NCBI RefSeq assembly: GCF_902500225.1
Contig: NZ_LR722655.1
Location: forward strand, 62,001-126,000
DNA length: 64,000 nucleotides
Origin: Buttiauxella massiliensis
GTDB taxonomy: Bacteria > Pseudomonadota > Gammaproteobacteria > Enterobacterales > Enterobacteriaceae
Direction of reading: 5' to 3'
Both the position numbers and the translations under genes were made by a program. Shown here piece by piece: positions 26,194-35,200 of this stretch; position 1 is the stretch's first letter, and the number at the start of each line of letters is the position of its first letter. The notes beneath the pieces were generated by a model. It did not search any database and was not told where the DNA came from. It saw nothing but the letters and a program-made list of their open reading frames with translations.

Positions 26194-27580
26194 TCAGGCT
26201 CTCATGAGTGTGTTGAATCAGAGGGGAGAGGAAGTACTCAATCACCCGACGGCTACCCGTTTTTATTTCAATTGAGGCGCTCATGCCCGGTCGCAGTGTC
26301 GAGGGTTCGCCATCGATAACCATCGTTTTGTGGTCAAGTTTGATATGAATGGCATATTGCGAGTTCTGTGGTTTCTGCGCGTTATCGCTATGGCCAGATG
26401 GTGCGCTTTCGGCTGCATTGCTGGTTCCGGCATTCAATGCATCGCGCGAAACATAAGTCACTTCACCCTGCATCATGCCGTATTTGGTGTAGTCAAATGC
26501 CTCGATTTTCACGGCGGCATGCTGGCCTTTATGAATAAACCCAATGTCTTTGTTTTCAACGATGGCTTCGATCTCAACCTGATTTTGCTTGGGTACGATG
26601 ACCATCAACGGCTGGGCGGCTGTTACTACGCCACCCACCGTATGTACCGCTAATTGTTGTACTGTGCCGTCAACGGGGGCGGTGAGCTGAAGTTGAGTTT
26701 TATGGGCGTCGGCTCGTTGCACATCCTGATGTGCTTCGGCCTGCTGGCGTAACCCGTCATTGAGCTCATCCTCGGTTTTCTTACGAGTATCTGCGATGAA
26801 TGAATCACGCTGGTGGCGCGCATCGGCGAGTTTGCCTTCCAGCTCAATTTTGTCCTGCTCTTTTTCCTGCCATGAAGTGACCGACACGTCATGGTTTTCG
26901 GCCAGATCTTTATAATTTTGTGCCCGCTCACGAACAATCGGCAATTGCTGGCTGTAACGGGCAATTTCACCATCCAGATCCCGTAGTCTGCTTTCTACGT
27001 TCAGCCACTGGCTGGCCAGATGCTGACGGGCATCAGCGACCTTTTCTGGCGTGATGTTCTCTATATCGCTCAGTCCAATAAATTGATGAGCGGTGATGGA
27101 TGCCAGCAGGGCACGCGAGCGTGCAACCTGCAAGGCAGCGTTATCCTGGCCAACTTCCGCACGCATTTTTTCATGGTCGATGATTTGCGTATCAAGCAGC
27201 AGTAGTGGTTCACCGGCATGCACGGTTTGCCCATCGGTAACAAAAATATGTTCAACGCGCGCGGTTTCTACAGAGGCAATAGTTTTGGCGTGACTCGAGG
27301 GAATGATTTTCCCGCTGGCGGAAACAATAATGTCGACCTTACCCAATATCGACCACAGCACCAGGAAAACGATTAACACCATAAGCAGGCGTGCCGTCCA
27401 GCGAGCAGTTGGTGAAACGGGAGCCAGTTGTAATGCCAGGGCAGCCGGAAGAAATTCCGCTTCGTCTGCTTTCAAAGCCGGTGGCGTGAGTGAGTGGCGC
27501 TGCTTCCAGAAAAACGCAAAGTGAGAACGGTAGCGTTTCATCAATTCGCACCAGGCGCTGTAGCGCAGTTTGAGACTCAT
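26183..27580 (-). CDS. HlyD-family membrane fusion protein of a type I secretion system
   Basis: The 465-residue periplasmic adaptor links the ABC exporter to the outer-membrane channel. It has a cytosolic N-terminus, then one membrane segment, ARLLMVLIVFLVLWSILGKV, at about 62-81. A lipoyl/barrel region starts with the typical SASGKIIPSSHAKTIAS, and a long coiled-coil hairpin covers about 140-280. A second half-lipoyl is visible in LTAPVDGTVQQLAVHTVGGV, and the C-terminal HlyD/RND signature RPGMSASIEIKTGSRRVIEYF follows. It overlaps the ABC gene by 4 bases (ATGA) and the channel gene by 11 bases, so all three are one operon. Confidence 0.92.
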   Translation of the reverse strand: MSLKLRYSAWCELMKRYRSHFAFFWKQRHSLTPPALKADEAEFLPAALALQLAPVSPTARWTARLLMVLIVFLVLWSILGKVDIIVSASGKIIPSSHAKTIASVETARVEHIFVTDGQTVHAGEPLLLLDTQIIDHEKMRAEVGQDNAALQVARSRALLASITAHQFIGLSDIENITPEKVADARQHLASQWLNVESRLRDLDGEIARYSQQLPIVRERAQNYKDLAENHDVSVTSWQEKEQDKIELEGKLADARHQRDSFIADTRKKTEDELNDGLRQQAEAHQDVQRADAHKTQLQLTAPVDGTVQQLAVHTVGGVVTAAQPLMVIVPKQNQVEIEAIVENKDIGFIHKGQHAAVKIEAFDYTKYGMMQGEVTYVSRDALNAGTSNAAESAPSGHSDNAQKPQNSQYAIHIKLDHKTMVIDGEPSTLRPGMSASIEIKTGSRRVIEYFLSPLIQHTHESLNER

Positions 27581-29745
27581 ACGCAGGCCTCTCTTACCGG
27601 GCCTTGTTGCAGAGTATATAAATGCGCGTAGATCCCACCGACGTGTTGAACCAGTTCATCATGATGACCGACTTCGGCAATCTCTCCGCGCTCCATCACT
27701 ACGATGCGGTTGGCTTCACGCACCGCAGAGAGGCGATGCGCAATGATCAATACTGTTCGGCCTTCACAGATACGGCGCATATTATCCTGAATGATTTTTT
27801 CGGACTCGTAATCCAGCGCGCTGGTGGCTTCATCAAAAATCAAAATACGTGGGTTTGAGATTAAGGCGCGGGCAATGGCAATACGCTGGCGCTGGCCGCC
27901 AGACAAACCAGTGCCGTGCTCGCCGACCATGGTGTCGTAGCCTTCCGGTAACTCACAAATAAACTCATGCGCTCCGGCAAGTTTCGCGGCTTCTATTACT
28001 GCTTCAATCGGCAGCGTCGGATTAGTCAGCGCGATATTGGCGCGAATCGAGCGGTTAAACAGGTTGTTTTCTTGCTGCACCACACCAATTTGGTGCCTGA
28101 GCGACGTGGTGTTTATCACCGCGAGATCGTGCCCGTCCAGTAGCACGCGGCCACTTGCGGGGATGTATAGCCGCTGTACCAGTTTCGTCAGGGTGCTTTT
28201 TCCTGAACCGGATCGCCCGACAATACCAATCACTTCGCCGGGGGTAATCGTCAGGCTCACTTTGCGTAACACTTCAGAAGCGTCCGGGCGATAACGGAAA
28301 GTCACCTGGTCGAACTCAATTGCGCCGTTGAGTCGCGGCAACCGTGATTTCTGGTCAACAACCTCAGGGTGAGTATTTAAAATATCGCCAAGGCGGCTCA
28401 TGGAAATGCCGACCTGCTGAAAATCATTCCATAACTGTGCAAGGCGCAAAATGGGCTGCGACACCTGGCCGGAGAGCATATTGAACGCTACGAGTGCACC
28501 TACGGTCAGTTGGTTATCGATAACCAGGCTTGCACCTATCCACATGATAGCGGCGGTCACCAGCTTGCTGATAAGCGTAATACCACCGTTGGCGATGGTC
28601 GAGATATTGGTGGCTGAAAGCCCTGAAGTAACATAACCCGCCAGTTGATCATCCCAGTTCTTAACCCAGCGTGGCTCAACGGCCATGGCTTTTACGGTGT
28701 CGATATTGCTGATGGTCTCAACGAGGAAGGACTGGTTTTCCGCCGATTTATTGAATTTCTCATTTAGCCGACGGCGCAACACTGGTGTAAACACCAGAGA
28801 TAAAAAAACATAGAGCGGGATCGATGCAATCACGATAAGTGTCAACTTAACGCTGTAGCTGAACATTACGGCGAGGAAGACGAACGAGAAAAGAATATCG
28901 AGTACGACTGTGATGGCATTGCCTGTCAGAAATGAACGGATATTTTCCAACTCTCGCACACGGGCTACCGAATCCCCAACGCGCCGACTCTGGAAATAAG
29001 CAATCGGCAGGTTGAGCATATGGCGGAATAGACGTGCACCGAGTTCCACATCAAGCTTGCTGCTGGTATGTGCAAATACCCAAGTGCGAATTCCGCTTAA
29101 TAAAGCTTCAAAGATATTTGCTGCCACCAGGCCAATGGCAACCACATGCAGGGTTTTCATGGCATGGTTAACCAAAACTTTATCCATCACCACCTGAAAG
29201 AAAAGCGGGGTGGCTAAACCGATTAACTGCAACACTAGGGAAATGAGCATGATTTCCCCTAAAATTCGCCGGTATTTAATCAGTGCCGGAATAAACCAGG
29301 TGAAATCGAATTTAGCTAATGTTCCGGTGAAATTTACTTTGCTTGCAAAGTAAATAACTTCGCCTGTCCAAATATCGGGCAATTCATCGATGGAAATAAA
29401 TTCAGGAGGGCAGTTTTCATATTGAATAAGCAAACGAGGCTTGACGACATGATTATCATTCTTACTGCCTGGGTCATATTTCCCAAGGATAAAATAACGC
29501 CCGTCACGATTCTGGCCTACGGCCGGTAATGCGGCTTTATCCATTCGGCGTGCATCCTGGCGCACCACCTTTGTTTTAAGCCCTAACTCCTGTGCCGCCA
29601 ATAAGATTGCTCGTTGGCCAAACACGGGCTGCCCGTCAGGGGATATCTCAAGATGGCCGGCAAATTTATGCTGAAGGTTTATTTTGTCGACAGCGACCTG
29701 ATGAAAGGCACCGATGACCTGCAAACAGAAAAAACCACTATCCAT
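27577..29745 (-). CDS. HlyB-like ABC exporter (type I secretion ATPase/permease)
   Basis: The 722-residue fused transporter has an N-terminal C39-peptidase-like domain (about 1-130), a six-segment ABC membrane domain (about 155-440) and an ATPase domain (about 475-715). The ATPase has Walker A GRSGSGKST, signature LSGGQRQRIAIARAL, Walker B ILIFDEATSALD and H-loop IIAHRLS. The C39-like domain is inactive: the catalytic Cys position is Ser3 and the His position is Tyr (GRYFILGK versus GRHFILTK in HlyB). It should therefore recognise a substrate by an uncleaved C-terminal signal, as HlyB does, rather than trim a Gly-Gly leader. It is divergent from the large repeat-protease gene. Confidence 0.93.
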   Translation of the reverse strand: MDSGFFCLQVIGAFHQVAVDKINLQHKFAGHLEISPDGQPVFGQRAILLAAQELGLKTKVVRQDARRMDKAALPAVGQNRDGRYFILGKYDPGSKNDNHVVKPRLLIQYENCPPEFISIDELPDIWTGEVIYFASKVNFTGTLAKFDFTWFIPALIKYRRILGEIMLISLVLQLIGLATPLFFQVVMDKVLVNHAMKTLHVVAIGLVAANIFEALLSGIRTWVFAHTSSKLDVELGARLFRHMLNLPIAYFQSRRVGDSVARVRELENIRSFLTGNAITVVLDILFSFVFLAVMFSYSVKLTLIVIASIPLYVFLSLVFTPVLRRRLNEKFNKSAENQSFLVETISNIDTVKAMAVEPRWVKNWDDQLAGYVTSGLSATNISTIANGGITLISKLVTAAIMWIGASLVIDNQLTVGALVAFNMLSGQVSQPILRLAQLWNDFQQVGISMSRLGDILNTHPEVVDQKSRLPRLNGAIEFDQVTFRYRPDASEVLRKVSLTITPGEVIGIVGRSGSGKSTLTKLVQRLYIPASGRVLLDGHDLAVINTTSLRHQIGVVQQENNLFNRSIRANIALTNPTLPIEAVIEAAKLAGAHEFICELPEGYDTMVGEHGTGLSGGQRQRIAIARALISNPRILIFDEATSALDYESEKIIQDNMRRICEGRTVLIIAHRLSAVREANRIVVMERGEIAEVGHHDELVQHVGGIYAHLYTLQQGPVREACV

Positions 29746-30291
29746 GGGATACCGCCGACAACAAAAGAGTCATATTTATTAACAAAGTTATTTATAAGAG
29801 GGATGTAGAGAATATGCGCGATTAAATATCACAGGCATTCATGGTTGTCAAAATGCCATGATTATTAAAAAATAAGTAAAATTAGACATTTGCGAATTAT
29901 ATTATGCCGCAGGCATGTTGCGAAGTAGTGGGTCACTTGTAACTTTACTGATAAATAAGTATTAGTTATTTAAAGCTCTCACTCATTAATTGGTGACAAT
30001 CGATCAGAAAAAAACACAAAAATGTTTGTTTTGGTAAGTGCGAGTGAGTGCTTGTAAGTATTGTCTTACTTTGAAATGTCACTATTTAATATATTGCGAT
30101 GAAATTCCCAGCAAAAATAAAAGCTGCTGGTAATGATGTTGATTGATAATATTTATATGAACTCATCTTTTTCTTTCAATTACTTAAAAGATGCGTACGC
30201 CATTAACTTTTAACTACCTGCCTCGATACTTATATTGCAGGTGGCTATTCATTTCTAATAAATATTACCCATTCCGGTAAGAGGTTACGCT
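29746..30291. other. AT-rich divergent control region of the secretion operon and its likely substrate
   Basis: This is 546 bases without a gene, markedly AT-rich compared with the flanks. It must hold the promoters for the minus-strand exporter operon and the plus-strand repeat-protease. The motif AAGTATTAGTTA at 29957-29968 recurs at 35053-35064 before the autotransporter. GTAAG and CTTAC flank a 6-base loop near 30055-30070. No confident promoter or operator could be chosen. AT-richness of this kind is typical of H-NS-silenced DNA, which is an inference. Confidence 0.6.
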
Positions 30292-33200
30292 GTGCCTGAT
30301 TCCATACAAAATATCCCCCCCATGCCCGACCTTAATTCAATTGGTTCATGGAGCAAATCTGATTACGAACTGCTGACCGCCGATTTTGTCAGCAAAATGA
30401 CTGCAGACCAAATTCATGCCATGAATCATACCTCGTGGATGCCAGACGCTGCAGCGGCCGGATTTACACCTGAAATGGTTGCGAGCATTAATATCAGCAT
30501 GTACTGGTTTGGTGCCGGATGGCTAAATAACCTCAGTACAACGGCAATCCAGGCACTGACTCAAAAACAGATGGGGGAATTCACTCCGACGACTCTTTGC
30601 GGCCTGGATGCCAACCATTTATCAGCCTTAAAACCTGAACAGGTCTCGGCGATACAGGCCAGTTTTTACTGGTTTACCGACGCATGGTTGAACAATCTGA
30701 GTATCCCGGCATTACAGGCGATAACGGGCACTCAATTGAACGGACTGACGAGTACTAATCTGTCTAAACTCGATAGCGCGCATGCCGCTGCATTGACGGC
30801 GACCCAGGTTGCAAGTTGGAGCACAACTTATTATTGGCTCTCTTCAACCTTCTTGAACAATCTTAATACCCAGGCATTCCAGGCCATTACTGCCGCCCAC
30901 CTTAATGAGATAACGGGTGCGAACTTCGGCGCGTTGGATAAAACTCAAATTGCCAGTATTACCGCTGAAAACCTCCGAGGCCTGAATAACTCTCATCTTT
31001 CATCATTATCCGCAGAACAGGTCAGTGCCATTGCACACCTTGATGCCTTAAGCAGTGCACAATTCGGACTGCTAAATATTTCAGGCTTGTCAGTTTCGAC
31101 GCTTGAAAACCTGGCGGAAAATGAATTCTCCGCACTGACTGCCGGCCAGCTAGATGCGATAAGTAACGAGAAATTTGCCGTACTGAATCTTTCCAGGCTT
31201 TCAACATCAACTATTGGCGCAATGAGTAAGGCTGCTTATGAAAAACTGACAGCCGAGCAAATCTCTTCCTTAAGTGCTGCGCAAATAAACGCAATGGGCC
31301 ATGCTGCCTGGATGCAGGATACTGCTGCTGCCGGTTTCACGTTAGATCAGATAAAGAATTGTACCCAGAACTTTTACTGGTTCTCTCCTGGCTGGTTCAA
31401 TCACCTGACTAAAGAAGCATTCCAGGCAATCAAACCTGAAAACATGGGCCAGATGTTTCTTGATGCATTTAATGGGCTGAACGCTGAACGTCGTGCTCAA
31501 TTAACAGCGGCTCAGGTTGGTGGGATTACCTACAACTTTTACTTCTTCTCACCAGAGTGGTTTAACAGTTTAAGTCCGCAGGCAATGAAAGGGATAACTG
31601 CCGATCAGCTTGCCCATATTCAGACTGACAATTTTAAGCATTGGGATAATGAGCATCTGACTGCATTAACGGCAGCCCAAGTTGCAGTAGCTCCGCACCT
31701 GAATGCTCTGACTAGCGACCAATTTGGCTTGTTAGATATATCCGGGCTCTCAACAGCCTCTATTACGAACCTGACACAAACTGAATATGCCGGGCTGACG
31801 CTTAATCAGTTTGCTTCTCTGAGCACCGCACAAATTCAGGCAATGACACATGCACAGTGGCTTCCAACTGCGGTTATAAGCAAACTTACTGCGGAGCAAA
31901 CTGCGGCTTTGGGTAATCAGCTTGCCCAATTCACTGCCGAGCAAGTTGCAGCAATGAATAATTTGCAGGATTTGAATAGCACTCAGTTCGGTTTGTTAAA
32001 TATCTCTGGGTTGCCGACTTCTGTTATCGCTAATTTAACCTCAATTGAATATGTAGGACTGACCGCCAAACAAATCGCGGCAATGAGTGCAGAACAAATT
32101 AACGCTCTGCAACACGTTGAGTTGTTGCCGGTTGCGGCGATGAGTGGATTTACAGCAGCTCAAATGCCTGCTTTAAGTGATAACGTGCTTGCACATTTAA
32201 GTGCGGATCAGGTTGCTGCAATAACTCACTTAAGTGCGCTGAATAGCCAACAGTTTGGACTGTTAAATATCGCCCATCTTTCCGAATCAGCCATTAATAG
32301 TTTAAGCAAAACGGAATATGAAGGGTTAACCGCACTTCAGATTTCTACCTTAAGCCCCGCGCAAATCCACGCAATGGCTCATACCTCATGGATGCCTGAT
32401 GCAACTGCCAGTGCTTTCACACCAGAGCAGGTTCAAAACATTAGTATCGGTATGAATTGGTTCTCGGCGGATTGGTTAAATAATCTGAGCATTGAAGCAT
32501 TCCAGGCACTGACCCCCACACAGACAAGCCAAATATCTTCTGCAACACTTGCGGCTCTGGATAATGAGCACCTGCACGCATTTACCGCAGAACAAATTGG
32601 CGGAATGAATAACTTCGGTGGCCTGAGCAGTGCGCAATTTGGCTTATTAGATCTTTCCAAAATGCAAGCGTCAGTCATTTCAAACTGGAGCCAGACGTTA
32701 CGTGCAGGGGTTACAGCCCAACAGGTTTCCACATTAAGTAACGAACAGGTCAATGCGTTACAGTCGCTCAATGGTATGTCTGTTTACTCGGCAGCAGGTT
32801 TTTCTAAAGACCAAATTCCGCATATTCGTATGAGCTTTTACTATTTCTCATCAGCCTGGTACAACAACCTGACGACCGAAGCATTCCAGGCGATAACACC
32901 TGAACAGATGGGGCAGATTTTTCTCGATGCCTTTAATGGAATGGACGCTGAGCGCCGCTCTCAATTAACTGCAGAACAGGTTGGCGGGATAACCTATAAC
33001 TTTTACTTCTTCTCTTCTGTCTGGTTTAACAGTTTAAATCCGCAGGCGATGAAAGGGATAACTGCCGATCAGTTTACTCATATTCAGGCTGACAATTTTA
33101 AGCATTGGGATAATCAGCATCTGGCTGCATTAACGGCAGCACAAGTCGCAGTTGCTCCGCATCTGAATGCACTGACCAGCGATCAGTTTGGGTATTTAGA

Positions 33201-34884
33201 TATTTCCCAGCTTCCCGTTTCAGCCATTTCGCAATTATCTAAAACGGAATATCAGGGGCTGACTGCGCAGCAAATTGCCTCATTAAGTGCGGAGCAAATT
33301 CAGTCTTTGCAGCATCTTGGTTGGATCTCTGAGGCAGCGCTTAAAGGTTTCACTGCGAATCAGATGCAAGCCTTTGGTAATGATTTATCCGGGTTTACTG
33401 CAGCATTCCTTAACAATCTGAGTGTGGATGCTTTTAATGCACTCACTGCGGCACAGCTTAATAGCCTTAATCCCGTTGCGTTTACAGGAATGGATTATCA
33501 ACATATCTGGGCATTAGGTCATTTCTCTGAATTGACTGGATTATTATCTTCATTGACGAACGATCAGCTGCTAACTATTTCCCAAATGCTGACTATTGAG
33601 CAACAGAGCGTTTTGTCGGAAGAACAGAAGGCGTTGATTAATAAATCTGTGGATACCGGGTTCTCACTGGTTGACAGTGTGCATGACCCGATATTGAAAA
33701 ATAGTCTGCATAACGCAGTCACCAACGATGCTTCTGTATTTAGTTTTACAACGATTGAATCCGTTCTTAAGGATTTTGCATCCCAATTAACGGGCGATCT
33801 TACTGAAAGCCAGTACAACGATATAAAAAATTATGTGCAGCACGTTGGCGAAGTTTGTGGAACTGACTCCGCAGTCTACTCGTTATTAAACGGGTTAATT
33901 GGTACCGATGGTGCATCTGTTTACTGGAGTGCTACCGGTGATGGGCAGCGAATTGGCAGCCTGAATGTTGGCTCGTCAGTAACGCAGTTTAACCAGTTAA
34001 TTTCAACCTGGTTTGATGGCGCGAACGACCCGAAAAACTCTTCATCTGATCATGTTGATGGGCGCCCGGTGTTTGCAAAAGGCGGCCCGACTATTAATGA
34101 TATCCAGCAGGGGGGAGTAGGGGATTGTTCGCTTCTTTCCGCGCTTCAGGCAGTTGTGGAAACGGCACCTGATTTCATTAAGTCGATGATTGTTCAGAAT
34201 CCGAATGATACTTACAGTGTTCGTTTCTTTAAAGACGGTGTGCCTCATTGGATCACCGTAGATGGCAATGTTGATGGTAGCGGCACAAGTTCAGCAAACT
34301 CAAGTTGGGGGGCGATTATTGAACGCGCAGTCGTTGATTTTGAAGCGACTTATTTGAATGAAGTGAATGACTACTCCAGTCTTCCTGCTGGTTTTGACAA
34401 GCTGAAGGAAATCACCGGTGACACCTATACAACATTCAGAGCCTTATATACGACTGAGGAAAAATGGAATACCACAGATTTTGATCTATTGAAAACTGCG
34501 GTACTGAATGGTCAACCTGTGCAACTATCCAGTTGGGAGAGCTCAAAAAATGCAGATACCGGGCAAACCAATCTTGTTGGTGGGCACGCATTTGCGATTA
34601 TCGGTTTTGATGACGTAACGAATGATTTTATTCTTGCCAACCCTTGGGGGGCTTTCCGCAATGACGGTGTTCAAGGGACATTTGAAGCCTCAATGGATCA
34701 AATGTGGCAGCACGGAAATTCTAACACGGGCATTGCTATCGTGAACTCAAATGGTGCGTCTGACGCTGCCGGCCAACTCGTTCACGCGATGGCCGCAATG
34801 AACACCTCACCTTCGGCAGCGCTCACCACTGCTGCGTTACCAGTCAATGTGAATAACAGCCCTCTTGCTGCATCACATGCCTGA
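30292..34884 (+). CDS. Giant repeat protein with C-terminal calpain-like (C2) cysteine protease domain; probable type I secretion substrate
   Basis: The protein has 1530 residues from a GTG start, with GAGG 7 bases upstream. No N-terminal signal peptide is seen. Residues 59-1075 are built of nine 55-residue repeats plus six copies of a second unit containing QFGLLNIS. Residues 1076-1250 form a helical linker. Residues about 1255-1480 are a calpain-type protease: the QGGVGDCSLLSAL motif with Cys1279, His1432 in GGHAFAIIGF and Asn1450 in ANPWGAF. The triad order and spacing (153 and 18 residues) fit family C2. The tail ends QLVHAMAAM then a hydrophobic Ala-rich stretch, resembling C-terminal type I export signals. 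No RTX nonapeptides occur. The divergent HlyB/HlyD/TolC operon is the likely exporter. The target and the role are unknown. Confidence 0.88.
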   Translation: MPDSIQNIPPMPDLNSIGSWSKSDYELLTADFVSKMTADQIHAMNHTSWMPDAAAAGFTPEMVASINISMYWFGAGWLNNLSTTAIQALTQKQMGEFTPTTLCGLDANHLSALKPEQVSAIQASFYWFTDAWLNNLSIPALQAITGTQLNGLTSTNLSKLDSAHAAALTATQVASWSTTYYWLSSTFLNNLNTQAFQAITAAHLNEITGANFGALDKTQIASITAENLRGLNNSHLSSLSAEQVSAIAHLDALSSAQFGLLNISGLSVSTLENLAENEFSALTAGQLDAISNEKFAVLNLSRLSTSTIGAMSKAAYEKLTAEQISSLSAAQINAMGHAAWMQDTAAAGFTLDQIKNCTQNFYWFSPGWFNHLTKEAFQAIKPENMGQMFLDAFNGLNAERRAQLTAAQVGGITYNFYFFSPEWFNSLSPQAMKGITADQLAHIQTDNFKHWDNEHLTALTAAQVAVAPHLNALTSDQFGLLDISGLSTASITNLTQTEYAGLTLNQFASLSTAQIQAMTHAQWLPTAVISKLTAEQTAALGNQLAQFTAEQVAAMNNLQDLNSTQFGLLNISGLPTSVIANLTSIEYVGLTAKQIAAMSAEQINALQHVELLPVAAMSGFTAAQMPALSDNVLAHLSADQVAAITHLSALNSQQFGLLNIAHLSESAINSLSKTEYEGLTALQISTLSPAQIHAMAHTSWMPDATASAFTPEQVQNISIGMNWFSADWLNNLSIEAFQALTPTQTSQISSATLAALDNEHLHAFTAEQIGGMNNFGGLSSAQFGLLDLSKMQASVISNWSQTLRAGVTAQQVSTLSNEQVNALQSLNGMSVYSAAGFSKDQIPHIRMSFYYFSSAWYNNLTTEAFQAITPEQMGQIFLDAFNGMDAERRSQLTAEQVGGITYNFYFFSSVWFNSLNPQAMKGITADQFTHIQADNFKHWDNQHLAALTAAQVAVAPHLNALTSDQFGYLDISQLPVSAISQLSKTEYQGLTAQQIASLSAEQIQSLQHLGWISEAALKGFTANQMQAFGNDLSGFTAAFLNNLSVDAFNALTAAQLNSLNPVAFTGMDYQHIWALGHFSELTGLLSSLTNDQLLTISQMLTIEQQSVLSEEQKALINKSVDTGFSLVDSVHDPILKNSLHNAVTNDASVFSFTTIESVLKDFASQLTGDLTESQYNDIKNYVQHVGEVCGTDSAVYSLLNGLIGTDGASVYWSATGDGQRIGSLNVGSSVTQFNQLISTWFDGANDPKNSSSDHVDGRPVFAKGGPTINDIQQGGVGDCSLLSALQAVVETAPDFIKSMIVQNPNDTYSVRFFKDGVPHWITVDGNVDGSGTSSANSSWGAIIERAVVDFEATYLNEVNDYSSLPAGFDKLKEITGDTYTTFRALYTTEEKWNTTDFDLLKTAVLNGQPVQLSSWESSKNADTGQTNLVGGHAFAIIGFDDVTNDFILANPWGAFRNDGVQGTFEASMDQMWQHGNSNTGIAIVNSNGASDAAGQLVHAMAAMNTSPSAALTTAALPVNVNNSPLAASHA
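30466..33516 (+). repeat. Nine 55-residue repeats interleaved with about 65-residue QFGLL units (within the protease gene)
   Basis: The repeats are at residues 59-113, 114-168, 169-223, 350-404, 405-459, 710-764, 838-892, 893-947 and 1021-1075. Each is exactly 55 residues. The shared pattern is TxxQVxxI, then an aromatic patch such as FYWFS, then WxNNL, AFQAIT and a closing D/N-xEHLxAL. Six intervening units carry QFG(L/Y)L(D/N)(I/L)(S/A). Residues 350-480 and 838-968 are near-duplicates of each other, including MGQ(M/I)FLDAFNG and ITYNFYFFS. The sequence suggests a helical solenoid. Confidence 0.9.
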
Positions 34885-34896
34885 TAATTAAACCTT

Positions 34897-34928
34897 ATAT
34901 CTCCGTCCGTTCAGGATGGAGATATTTA
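34897..34928 (+). terminator. Terminator after the repeat-protease gene
   Basis: ATATCTCCGTCC at 34897-34908 pairs with GGATGGAGATAT at 34914-34925 (one G-T wobble) around GTTCA. A short T-run follows. Confidence 0.8.
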
Positions 34929-35200
34929 ACCCTGTTATTTCAGCGTGTTTATTTTCTTGATTTATACAAATTCCTCGGCGGTACTTGCAAAGTATTAATA
35001 TTCACCTATGTCATATTAAAATATTTTTAATTTTTCAAAGCATTATGTGAGGAAGTATTAGTTAAGTAATACTTTTTCCTCCATTTACTTCTCAATGCAC
35101 AGCTATGTACTACTGTTACACAAAGTGTTTCGACAGGTGTTTGTCGTTGTCTTTATGTGTCAGCGAGTTATTACTTATTTTGGCTATGCAGAGACTGCTT
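34929..35200. other. AT-rich leader region of the autotransporter gene, with hairpin
   Basis: This non-coding region is strongly AT-rich. AAGTATTA at 35053-35060 pairs with TAATACTT at 35067-35074, extended by GAGG and CCTC across a T bulge (35049-35081). The 12-base AAGTATTAGTTA in its left arm also occurs at 29957-29968 in the other large intergenic region of the island. An open frame in phase with the autotransporter reaches back to 35105, but that stretch lacks a convincing start. Confidence 0.55.

Noticed and set aside
27577..29745. Active C39 peptidase (bacteriocin/microcin-type exporter)
   Set aside because: Both catalytic Cys and His positions are replaced, and no Gly-Gly leader peptide gene was found nearby.
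30466..33516. Resemblance of the TPEQVxAI repeat starts to TAL-effector repeats (LTPEQVVAIAS)
   Set aside because: The unit is 55 residues, not 33-35. The paired variable residues and the rest of the TAL repeat are absent, and there is no nuclear targeting context. The shared short motif is likely chance in a helix start.
35105..35200. Upstream in-frame start for the autotransporter at 35105
   Set aside because: The extra 32 residues do not fit the family. The ATG at 35201 gives the typical MNNIYRLVW extended-signal motif.
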